This document shows positions 37,128 to 48,200 of a stretch of DNA of 64,000 nt, in pieces. The notes under the pieces were generated by a model. That model saw only the letters and a program-made list of their open reading frames with translations. It had not been told where the DNA came from and did not search any database. The stretch spans positions 15,034,899-15,098,898 of the forward strand of contig NC_084678.1 in NCBI RefSeq assembly GCF_028389875.1, read 5' to 3'. Every line of letters begins with the position of its first letter. The stretch's first letter is position 1. The stretch comes from Rhea pennata. Taxonomy: Eukaryota; Chordata; Aves; Rheiformes; Rheidae. The translations under genes were made by a program, and so were the position numbers.

Positions 37128-40000
37128 AGCTGTAATATTCACTGCTTGATCACCAAAAGGGAAGCTGGAAGCCAGTTAGACACCAAACAAGGTAGGAAGT
37201 GCTCAGTAAGAATGGATTTTCTGCCTAGTAACTTCTCACAAAAACCATGAGGAACAGAGCACACAAGGTGCTTTGAGGGCTGCACAGGAATAAGAGGCTT
37301 TGACCTACTAAGGGCAGAAAAAACCCTCACAAAACAGAGGGAACTTATAAACCAGATATAGGAGACAAAGTTCTTCAAGAATGAGTCTACACCCAACTCT
37401 TCCAGAAAGCCTCCTTCTGAGAAGTAACATCTCACTGTTTCTCTTCTCCCTGAGTTGGAAACTGATTTCAATCTTCAGCAGAGCATCAGCCCAGCCTGAT
37501 TGCCCACAGCTGCTGCTGGTTGTCCATCAGCTGCTGCTCTGGGCACTTCACCCCCTAGAGCCATGAATCCCCTAAGCACATTATCTCTAGAAAAGGGCTC
37601 TGGCAAGACATATCCAGTTTTAAGAGCAAAAACCTTATTGTAGGTTGGCTCTCAGGCCAACCAGCATCTCAGCAGCAATCAGAAAGGAGCAAAGCAGCTT
37701 GGGATGCCATGACAGTCCTGCACCCCTAAGATGGAAAAGGAAAGCACAAGAGAAAAACACCTTTTTCTAGATCTGTCCTCATTTCCACAGCCCATGCCAG
37801 AACTCCCTGCTGCTCGCACTCCTCCCTGCCATTCAGTATCTTAATCAGCTGGAGACCAAGCACTTTGCTTCCTCATCTCATCCCAGACCTGGTGACCATG
37901 TAGCACAGCATCAGCTCCCAAAAAAGCTCTGCTCTCCCTCCAAGCAAAGCAAACCAACTACACCTGCCCCCAGAATGGGATTTATAGCTTCCTGCTCCCA
38001 TTTCCACCCCACCCCCCACACTGACTGGGCTCTGGCATCACCTGGTCATGGGAAGGGTTAAGTCATTTCTTCCTCCTCCTAAAGGGTTTTGATTAACATT
38101 TGATCACGTTGTTTAATCTATGCATCTCTGCCTGCCTGCCTGGCCTCTCTGATGTCCTTTGGAAGAAAGAGCGGTAAAACTTAATAAATTGTAGATCTTG
38201 GAAAGCAATCATTCTGTAATCACCTCATCAGAGGCTTCACAGTGACTCTGGGAGCCTTGCATGAACACCAAAAATGGCAAAACAGCAGTAAAGTTGGGAT
38301 GGGCTGGGACCAAATAACCCCCTTTTTCCTTCATATATATCATTGGTTTTAGAGAGATTGTTACTGGAGATCTTGCTGCAGATGGAAAGTTTTGTGTGTG
38401 AGAGTGGAGGAGAGAGCAATTAAAATAAAACTTACTCTTTATGCAAGCAGGTCTGGGATGCACTAAATTACATTTGCTCGCCAAAAAATGCCGGTCAATA
38501 GAGCACATGCAGCAATAGTGAGATAGAGTCTGCACTGGCCTGAGCTCCTGCTCAAACCCTTTTGGCAGCACACCCAAATCCAGGCTGCCGAGTGGGGTGG
38601 CCTGTGGGGGACGTTGGAGGCACTGCAAAATATCCCTGAGACTCCCCAAAATGTTGAGCGCATCCCTTGAGGGCTCTCCTCTGAGCAGTGAAGCTCCTTT
38701 CCTCTGCTTTAAAAGAATTCTTATTTATAGCCTTGAAGAAGGCTATAAAGATATCTGATGGGATGATAGCACATCCTGAATGGTGACAGGGCAAATATTC
38801 AGACGGGATCTTAAGCACATTGGCCTGGAAGTAGCCAGCAATGGTCAGCAAAAGTTGCAAACGTTCTTATCGGTAAGAGGCTCAGAGTGGTCTGGGATTG
38901 AAGGCTTAAGAATAGAAAGGGAGGATATTTTTTATGTTTTATTTCATGTATCAATAGCGTAAGAAAAATGCAGAGAGCAGCAGCACGAGAGATTTCTAAA
39001 ACAGAAGAGACACAAAAGGCAAGCTGGTGTATCACTGATGTAATTCTTTTCTTCTTCTATTTTTTCCCCCAAAGCATTCATTTTCTAATGATTCAGCTGT
39101 GCAATTCAAGTCAACTCCCCTTTTGTATTGCAGATTTAGGTAGAAAACCCAAAGGGTGTTTATTACCTAACGTATTACAGAGAAACGGCATTGCCAGCCA
39201 AAGGAGCAAGGATCGCGAGAGCAGGGCGTTAGCCAGTCTCCCAGCGCAGGTTCAGGGGGGATCCACGTCAGCATCCCTCCTGCTGTCAAAGGACAAGAAA
39301 GCGACTTAATAAGAGCTGTTTCCAAACCACAGAGCCTGGTAACCTGTCATTTTCCAAATGGCTTTATTACAGCTTTCCGTTAGTCTCCAGCGTCGGAAGG
39401 AGCAGGGGTTCCTCCTCCGCCTGCCTGAACGGATTGCAGGTTTCCCGGCTGACACGAGCACCAGCGTACGGATGCTGGTGAGGAAGAGGAACACCGTTTT
39501 GTCTGATAATAAGAAGCCCTGATGGAATAAAGCTACATCCACATGGTTACGTCCATGCCTTGACGTGTCAGCTCAGAGAAGCCCTGGGAACCCTCACGTT
39601 AGCCCGGCAGCGATGCAGGCACGTGGATTTAAGGGTTTGGGGGCCACGTGTGCACCGTTCAGCGCAGCATGCCCGCCCTGCGGAGGGTGACATTTCAGCT
39701 TTACCGATGATGATTTTGAGATGAGCTGAGGACACTTGGGGCCCTGGTGGGCTCCACGCAGATGTGCCACACTCTGCTTTGAGCCAGTTTGAGCTATCTG
39801 CTTGAGCTGCGAGGAGGACGCGGGCAGTGGGGGGTTCTCTTGAACCATGCTTAGTTATTCCCCTCCAGGGCTTAGTCTCAAATGAATCTGTCTTGAAATC
39901 AGGCCTACATATTGCATTTCAAAAACTTAATTCCAGCCCTCTCTTGGTGGAAAACGTGCTTAACACAGAGCCATTCAACAAGACTTAAGTTTAAAACTAA
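35985..40000. other. Non-coding stretch, no gene recognised
   Basis: Plain DNA with AT-rich patches at 36150-36450 and 38040-38230, the latter with GATTAACATTTGATCA around 38091-38106. A 25-base T run lies at 37097-37121. I see no coding region, island or recognisable mobile element. Confidence 0.6.
37097..37121. repeat. Poly-T run
   Basis: Twenty-five consecutive T followed by AATATAAG. It could be the reverse complement of a retroposed poly-A tail, but no source sequence is recognisable on its left. Confidence 0.9.
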
Positions 40001-40019
40001 ACAAGTGCTTCAGCATTCA

Positions 40020-40420
40020 CCTGGATGGAGCTTCTTTCCTGAACCAGGCACCTGGTGTTTTTTAAACTGATTGATATATTTGGAGTAAGCTAGTACTAAT
40101 GATCACGTAAATTAAAATCTGGAAGACGTCCAACTTTTTAAAAGCTTCTTCTGACACTGCAGCTATATGCAAATCGACTTTGTGTTCCAAAGGTACCTGT
40201 ATGGAAATACACTTTTACTTACAAATATTTTTGGGTAGAGGTTGCCTTTTAAAGAAGCTCCAGTAATTACAAATTACTATGGGGTAATTATTCAGGTCAG
40301 CTGGCATTAAGATCGATTTGGAATACATATTGTTCAAAATAACCCAAGCATGCCTGTCATTAACAAACATTGCTAAAAGTAATAATAAAAAAATACATGC
40401 ATGTTCTTTGATTTGTTTGC
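40020..40420. promoter_or_regulatory. AT-rich candidate conserved element
   Basis: Contains a perfect PBX-HOX-type site TGATTGAT (40068-40075), a POU octamer ATGCAAAT (40167-40174) and several TAAT cores, without simple repeats. Motif content is typical of a developmental enhancer. Conservation is unknown. Confidence 0.35.
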
Positions 40421-40429
40421 TTACTCCAG

Positions 40430-40483
40430 CAATTCTCTCCTGTTTCTCTTAACAGTGACCCAGAGTGCATAGCTCTCAACAAG
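40430..40483 (+). other. Acceptor and donor signals enclosing 28 bases
   Basis: A pyrimidine tract ending CTCTTAACAG (AG at 40454-40455) is followed 28 bases later by AAG/GTGGGA (GT at 40484). The spacing would suit a micro-exon, but no frame or product can be assigned. Confidence 0.12.
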
Positions 40484-40559
40484 GTGGGAATCTGCTCTAC
40501 GTGTGTTGCAAGAAAATAAGGTTGGGAGCACCCAAAAGTAACATTAAAAAATATGGCCT

Positions 40560-42000
40560 AAAACTGTGTGATGCGTGTTACTTCTCACTGAAAAATAACG
40601 CAGCCAGGTTTTCCCGTTGCTGATTCACGTGTTTATGCCTTGCGGGATGTAAACGTCCATCTTGGCCATGACCCCTTCGCTCCAGCCCCAACATGGACAC
40701 CTTACACGCACGGGATGTGACAGGTATGGTGAGCCAGTGGGAAGGAAAGAAAAAAAGAAAATTTACCAGAGACGGATGGAAAAAGGGCTGAGGGTCCGTT
40801 TCCCCACAGCGCTGCCCAGCCTGCACCCACGGACCATGTGCACCACAATCCCCTCCCACTTCTGCCCACACCATGAGCACCTTCTTCTGCGTTTGCCCTG
40901 AGGCACGTGACTGTGCAAGTGCTGGGGACACGGCCCACTTGGGCCTTGTCGGAAGATGGGATCACATGTGTTAATCATCCAGGGATGTCTAGAGCACCAG
41001 AAGTCAATCCGCCAAATTAGCTGAGATTCACTGATAACCCTACAGGAGGACACAGAGCCTCCCTTGTGTCTTACAGTCTATGCAAATTAATACACTCTGA
41101 TAGCAAAAGATGTCTCAGGGTGCAATCGGCTTGCCGATGGGAGAGGCTGTGGATGGCCATGAAGAGTTCCTCCTCCCAGGTCCATGTGCTGGTCCTGTTG
41201 GGTGCCCTGGGCTCCAGGTGCTTGTGCACCAGCTTCGGCAATGTTTCACCTCGTTGCTCTTGCAGGAGCAGAGTCTATCCTTTGTCTTGTCAGCGTGCCC
41301 AGTGCAGGTAGTGATACTGGTGATTAACCAATCAAAAAATCTTGTTTACTGGCCACTGGGTATGTTTCAGGCTTCACCCTTCATGCAATCAATGTGCCGT
41401 TCTCATGGAGGTAGCCACTCAATAGCAAGATGTTTGCTCAGTGCTTCTTTTCCTAAAAGTGAAAAAGGGAAAGTGGCTGCTGCGGGCACAACAGCGCAGA
41501 CAGATGGCTAGCATGAGCCATGTCAAATGAAAACATGAGACATACTAAGGACTGGAGGGTTTGGGGGAGCATTACGAGGGCAGGGAAGCAGCAAGGCTGG
41601 GAGGAGGCGTGTCAAGGCATCACCAAGGCCTTGTGAATGACCCCTCAGAGAGCAGGGTTCCCTGTCCTGGAGCAATCTTGGAGCAACCCATGCCCTTTTG
41701 GCATCATTTCTGCCTTGCTTCCCTCTCTATAAAGGAACAGGAAAGTGGGGAAGTTGCGAACTCCACCAGGAAGCCTGAATTTGCTGGCAATGCAACAGCT
41801 GTTGGGTATTTTTCCTTCCCCAGACGGTGACGTACCCATACGCCAGGGCATCGTACCCAAGGGCAAGTGAAAAACCCAGATACATCCACCCGGGCTGTAA
41901 CTCTCTGCGTCATCTCTGTCCTTCAGTGGCGTCCCCTTCGTTTCAGTGGAGAGCTGTTCCAAGAGAGCGATCCTCAAGCCGCTGTGTCTACTAATCTTGT
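40560..42000. other. Non-coding stretch, no gene recognised
   Basis: Mixed-composition DNA with overlapping short frames on both strands and no known family. A POU octamer lies at 41080-41087. Confidence 0.6.
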
Positions 42001-42009
42001 AAGCGCTAC

Positions 42010-42330
42010 TTATTTTTGCCCAGGCTATCAATGTAAAATGTCTCTCTGGTGCAGTACATTTATTAAAGTCCTAATGGAATTAGAGTCCTCCCACCAAAAA
42101 GCCAGATGGTTGGTGTTTTACCTTATTAGTTAATGCAATTTAGTATTAAAGTTTTGAGTTAAAAACAGTTCATGTTTTTTTTCTTTATTACATCTGCTTA
42201 TATTTTGCCAGGAAGATAAATTTATGTTTAAGTAGGGCCTTTCCTTTATTAATAAAGTCAATTAAAAGAATGACCCAAACGAAGGGGATATTCAGTTTTG
42301 GAAAAAATCATTTTTTATTATTGCAGACTG
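42010..42330. promoter_or_regulatory. AT-rich candidate conserved element
   Basis: AT-rich with TTAGTTAATGCAATTTAG around 42125-42142 and many TTTATT/TAAT motifs. It ends in a splice-acceptor-like tract TTTTTTATTATTGCAG (42311-42326). Enhancer role inferred. Confidence 0.3.
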
Positions 42331-42490
42331 TTCTGGCTCTGGAAGCTGTAAAGCTGAGCATGTGTTGGGAAAAGGTCTTCCATATTTACAGCATTCAACC
42401 TCCACCAAAAATCAGGAGGGAAAACAAAAATTGGAGAATCTCACAAGAGACTTCACGTTTTTGCTGCTGTCAAATATCTTCTTTAGAGTG

Positions 42491-42506
42491 ATTGGCAGCT
42501 GCCAAT
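42491..42506. promoter_or_regulatory. 16-base perfect palindrome (NFI/E-box type)
   Basis: ATTGGCAGCTGCCAAT is a perfect 16-base palindrome. It joins two NFI half-sites (TTGGC and GCCAA) around a CAGCTG E-box. The usual NFI spacing is five bases and here it is four. The palindrome is certain; function is inferred. Confidence 0.35.
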
Positions 42507-42509
42507 AGC

Positions 42510-44780
42510 TGTGTGCACAGTGCCAGGGCGTTGAGGAGGAATGTCCTTGGGTGACATGTGCTAGGGCACAAGTCGCTTGTTCTGTCCTGATTTTTTATTT
42601 CAAAAATGGGATTTGCATGAGGATGCACAAGCCCTTGGCTTTGCCTCGTCAGTGCCCTGAGGCCTCCCTCACACGTGGCACAAGCGCACAGTTCCCAATG
42701 ACGCTCCTCAGCCTGTACCAGCGGTTCAAACTTCACACACCACCACTCTTCCTCAGTCTGTTCCACTTTCTTCTTTCCTTCTTAATTTTATAGACACGAT
42801 TTACGTTAGAATGCTAGGCCCCTCTCACCACTTCTGGTGCATTGGGAATGGAGAGGTGATTTTGAAGAACGGAGCATCCAGGACCACCTCAGATTCAGGT
42901 GAGGAGCTGCTCTAACAGGACTGAGTAATGGGGCACAGGAGGAGGCCAGGGGACAACCTACATCCTCCCCCAGGGGCTGCTGGCACCATCCCTGGGGAGG
43001 ACATGAAGGTCCAAACTGTGTCTTCTTCTGGGCTTCTCCACTTGTTGCTTTTGCCCTTAGCTAGGCACCATCTAACTTTGGGATCACTCCAGACATTTAC
43101 ATCGTCTGATACAAAACTGCTGCAATTTTCTGGTAGTCTCTTTTATAGCCAAGCCCACAGTCTTTCCGTTTTCATAGCGCACTGTCTTTATGGACCTTTC
43201 ACACTTAGGATTAGGCTGAACGGAAGATAAAATCTCCCTACAACTCAGATAAATTTCCATTTCCTTTTTACTACATTTTCTCTCTCTCTCTTTTTTTTGG
43301 GGGGGGAAATATACATATCTCAGAGACACATCCAAGCAGCAGCAATGCCATCCAGCTTGTGTCTGCACACACTTTCAGCAGTCATCACAGTTGTCTTTGG
43401 ATGTGAAATATCCACAATTTTACACTGAAAATATTAGCATAACATTTATGGACAGATATAAACTGCTGGAGAGCTGGGGTCCAGATTTCGGCTGGGTTAA
43501 TCTGTAACCTGACTGTAGCCAATGAAGAAAAGTCAAAGTGAGACAGTAATTTTCGCTTCCTGCATAGCAGGCTAGCATAGCTTGTAAGTTGTGCTCTATT
43601 AATTAGAAAGCTAAGAAAAGGCCTCAGATCCACCTCAGATAACAGAAGTGAAGTGCCACAAATAAATGAAGTTGGTTTTCTTCCAGATGATCAAACATCT
43701 CGCTTTTCCTGGGGCATCCGGGGTGGATTTCATGGCTACAATTCTTAGGACAGAAAACAGGATGTCGTAAGGATGGATATCTGGGAGACGTCTTTGTAGA
43801 GCTGTTAACCCACAACACACAAATTTGATAATTACAAATAATAATTTCTACTCTATTCTGTTGTACTCACCACCCATAAAAGTGCCTCTTGCCAGGTGCG
43901 CATTAAACGGTGCAACTCACATCCATCGTGCACGGCAGATTTCCTCTTTTGCATCCTCTCCCAAGCTGGGTTTGTAGCATGGTGCTTGGCATTGGCAGAG
44001 CTCCACTTTTGGATTTCTAAATGCCTGAACTACTCTGATTTTATAGCAGAAAAAAAAGAGAGAAGTGCTCTGCGAAAGTGGGCTGCACTGTCAGGTGTTG
44101 AGCGTGGTGGAGGTCTCTGCAAGGCTCCATGCCCTGTCCCGGTGGGCTCAGAAGTGCATGGGGCAGCTCACACAGTGCGTGAAACCCTCCCGGGCTCTTG
44201 GGGGTTGTCCGGACCTTGCCGAAGCAGCAGGCAAGTGTAACAGCACAGTCAGGCTGCGGATGGTGGGAGAGGTTATGGCTATGGAGATCGCATGGCCACA
44301 GGGCTCTCAGCACCTGGGAATCCCAGACAGCCCCACGCAACTATGAGATTTGCTGGTGCAGAAAACAAGCAGAGCTCAACTTAGCACCACCTGTATGCCA
44401 GAAATGCTCCAGTCTGATTTTTCCAGCCTGTTTTCATATTCTGCATTAGCTCGTCAGTGCTGTGGGGAGGACGCAGTGAAGCACCCCCGGGAAGCACCGT
44501 TGAGCTCGTGGGGATGGTGCCCAAAGGATCTCGAGGTTCACCCCACTGCCCCCCACCAGCAGGAGCCAGCGCCTGCTTTCGTTGTGGGGACGATCGGGGC
44601 TGCAGGTATAGTGGAGCCTGGGCAGCCTCAGAGGTGGGTGAAACCCCTTCCGCCTCGCCCCTCTGCTGCAAGAGGTGCTCCTCAGAAATTATTCTTTTTA
44701 TTTCGCTCGAAGAAGCTTCCTGTAAACCAGAAGATATATGACTGTTTTGAAGAGTTTTAATACTTTTACCAGTAACACCT
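42510..44780. other. Non-coding stretch, no gene recognised
   Basis: Mixed-composition DNA with a (CT)6-T8-G8 tract at 43279-43306 and a POU octamer (42611-42618, minus strand). Frames of up to 136 codons occur without any recognisable domain. Confidence 0.55.
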
Positions 44781-44789
44781 CGGTGTGGT

Positions 44790-45360
44790 TGTGAAGAAGC
44801 GAGCCGTTGCGGGTGAAGAAGTGCACAGCAATTTAGAAGATTTAATAGAAGTCGATTTTACACTTACACACATTAACATTCACATGGACTTGATAAGAAA
44901 AAAATGCCCCATCCAGTTTTCTCCCAGCTACATGATGCTGTTTGCCAAAGCCTTTAGTTATAATTAGTCAGATTAAACTCTATCCATAGATAGCTCCAAC
45001 TCTATCCAGAAAAGCTACCTCACTTTCTATTTTTACAAACCATGCTGACAATAAGTACTCTCAAATCTGACAGAATATATTGTCTTTGCCCATTGCCTCT
45101 TATAACCTGACAGTGAAAAATGTACACTTCAGCATCCAGGGAGTCATTTGTTACCTCTCCACTTCCTTCTAATTAATGAAAACATAAGGGAAGAAACAAT
45201 AACTGGGTCTACCGTTCAGGCAGAAAATGATTATTGCGCAGATCAAATAAAACAATATTTTTGGCATTTGATTGCCTCAGCAATGACATAATCAACAGGG
45301 ATTTTTACTGACTGTGCAATAAAACTACATATAACTATAAATGCAAAATACTTAAAGGTT
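44790..45360. promoter_or_regulatory. AT-rich candidate conserved element
   Basis: A long AT-rich block beside a CpG island. It holds TAATTAGTC around 44961-44969, a GATA-type dyad CTATCCATAGATAG (44980-44993) and a perfect 11-base direct repeat AACTCTATCCA (44976-44986 and 44998-45008). No simple repeats. A likely enhancer by composition. Confidence 0.35.
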
Positions 45361-45489
45361 CTGCGTCTCCCCCCCACCCCGCCATGTGGTTAGAGCTGTC
45401 GTAAAGGCTATCTTGAAGATCATAAAAAAGAGGTGTGCTTTATAGACAAACGATGTTGTTACAGAAAAGGGAGAGATCAGACCCCAAAG

Positions 45490-45810
45490 CCAGTCCAAGG
45501 CGGCTTCACTCGCGGCGATGGCTTGCTTGGCACAGAGCACCCTGCAGAGCCCGGGCCAGGTGGCGCGTGTCTGTGCTAGGACGTGGGAAAGGGCCAGCGG
45601 GGACGGACGCTGTCGGCACCCGGCGCTCGGCCGGGAACGCCCCGCGCGGCTGTGCCGGGGGGAGGCCGCCGAGCGGCTGCGGGCCGAGCGAGCCCGGCCG
45701 GGCCGCAGGCCTCCCGGCGGGCTCCCGTGCCCCTTGGCACGGCCGTAACGAGTCTTTGCGCTCGGGGCAGCTGCCCGCGGTCCTACCCGCTGCGACCTTT
45801 GAGAAGGCAG
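45490..45810. promoter_or_regulatory. Strong CpG island (orphan)
   Basis: Very CpG-dense (peak 45590-45730), standing alone between two AT-rich deserts. No TATA box or convincing donor follows. Frames on both strands are Arg-, Ala-, Pro- and Gly-rich by composition. It may be the promoter of an unannotated or antisense transcript, or an enhancer-associated island. Confidence 0.55.
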
Positions 45811-48200
45811 GGTGGAGAAATAGCTGCAAATAATTTACGATGAATTTAACATTCCACCTGTTCTCTGTTGTAGCTGCAGTCATTGACCTTGAAGGGCAAT
45901 TTCTCTGCTGTCCCCTTTGACTGAGGAATAGATTTAAGTTAAGCAGCTAGCAAGCAGTTCCCTGATTTTTGCTGTTTTTAACTTCAAATAGTGTGCAACT
46001 TTAGAACGGTGCTACTATAACAGCATTTTATTAGATGTTGTTTAAACAAAACACCAGGAAAATAACATTTCCTATTTGTTGAGAGTAAAATATCTACTTG
46101 AAAAGTTCTTACCCAAGGTCCATGTGTGACACGTCTCCGGGGTATCTGAACTCCTGTTTCAGAAACCTGAGATGTTCCCATTTATCATCGGTTCCTTTGG
46201 GCTTTCCATAAAAATGTCCTGAATATAATGATTGTCCTGGCCTCCATAAAAACAGAGGGCAGAAATTTCTCAGTTCATCAAAATTATTGAAATAGTGCTA
46301 TTGCATTTGAGGGAGCTGTTGGGATGAGAACTGATGCCTTCATTAACCACCAGAAGCAAAAGGAAAGCCAGTGCAATTCAGGGGAAAAAAGCAGCACAGC
46401 AGTGATATTTTGACATTTGGGTTCACACTCAATGGCTCTTTATTCCGTGGTTTTGAATGAGACTGTGCACAGAGCGAGGTGCCGGGCTCGTCCTGGTGCT
46501 AAGAACGAGCCTCGAGTAACCTGTGACTGTGGTTCATCCTCCCTGCAGTAAAGTAAATGCAATTGTTTGGTTTGCACCAGCAATAAACAACATATCACAA
46601 GGGGAAAGTGTCACTGTTCCTTAGCCACTGCGGCTCGCAAGGGGGGGTGCCTGGCCACCTAGGAGTGACTCATCCGAAAGAGGATGAATGTCTTTCATCC
46701 TGTTAGGAAAAGGATGGGGTACTCGTTAATAATTGTGATGCACAGCCAGAAATAATTAGAGACTTCAAGACTGGCAATCATAAATTACTTTTCTTTTAAT
46801 AACACAACGAAGGCAGAGTCGCAGAGGTAATAGAAAAGTGCAGCTCAAGCAGAGAAGTTCAAATGAAAAAATCAAGGCCAAATCCATTTCTTTAATTCCT
46901 TTCTTGCGCAAAGGACAATATAATATTCAGGGTTTCCAATGGAGTAACTTTAACTGTAGGTCCTAATTTTGTCCATGGCTAACTCTAAGGGAGAAGAAGA
47001 AATAAAATCTTAATGGAGAACTCGTTGGCTGTTTAAAGCTATGAAATACAGCACTGGGAAGATTTCTTCCCCCCTCTGCAGAAGGATGCACTGCCTAGGT
47101 GACGGTGGTAGTAGATGGGAGTGGGTCTGATTGCAGGCTGATTGCAGCTCGAAGGTCTAGGAGAAATCCTGGAAAGCGGCCAAGGCTGCTAATGGGAACT
47201 CCAAGAAGCATAATTCTCTCAGGGAATTTTCTTGAGATGCATCAAAGTGATAGCTCTACCATTGCTGGGGATATGTTACTGGCCTCTTGCCCAGCTTGCT
47301 CTCAGGGCTAGCACAGAAGAAATTAATAGGCTTAACATAGGTGATGAAGACAGCATGGGACAAACAATCCTGCAGGAAGACCCTAAGTGACTGACGTAGA
47401 GTGGCCGTCTTGAGAAGCTCAGGCTGGAGGAGATGAATCCTACCGAGAGCAGCAGCCTGGACACTGGCTTCATTTTAGTTCAATATGCACAGAGCAGCAG
47501 CGTTTGGAGCTATGGAAGCAAGATCATTGAATTCTACTTAGCTGATGTTATTCATTGCAGTGATTTTCTTTAATTGATGTGGAAATGAACATCCTTTTGT
47601 TTGTAGAGGATGACATACTTATTAATATACGATGTAAAACTTGAAAGGCAACCAAAAGAAGTGAAATAGCTTCTAAATCTCTGTGATTCTTTTGGAAAAG
47701 AGGAAAAGCTTTGCTTCCATGCTCAGAATATCCTTCAGAGACACACCGCACTAGAGCAGCATCTGAAATGCCTGAGCTTAGGGCCCAGTTGTCTTGAGTG
47801 CCATCAAGCAAAAAAAAATTATACAACCTTTAATGTGACTATCATTAAATACAATTTAATATACTTTCCAGAAAGAATGTAAACATTTCTGAGCCAAAAA
47901 AATGGGCTCAGTTTGAATTGCACAAGCATATAGTGTAGGCTGGAGGTTCCAGTGTGACTTTTACGTAGTAGTCTGCAATATGTTCTATTTTAATTTGTCC
48001 CATCCATTTTGATGTCTTATTAACACAGCAGAGTTTTACATCAGAAGCATCCCCTTGAATGATACAAAGCTTAATGCTTTCCTCCCACACTGAAATAAAC
48101 GTAATATGTGGTAAACATATTACATCTGGTGATCCTTAGTGTAACTGATTGATCATCAATTTTAAAAAAAGGAAAACATCATTGGGTAGAAAATAGATCA
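45811..48200. other. Non-coding AT-rich stretch
   Basis: Mostly AT-rich DNA with no gene. Parts (46180-47040 and 47480-48200) look like candidate conserved sequence, including a PBX-HOX-type TGATTGAT at 48146-48153. Nothing else specific is seen. Confidence 0.55.
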
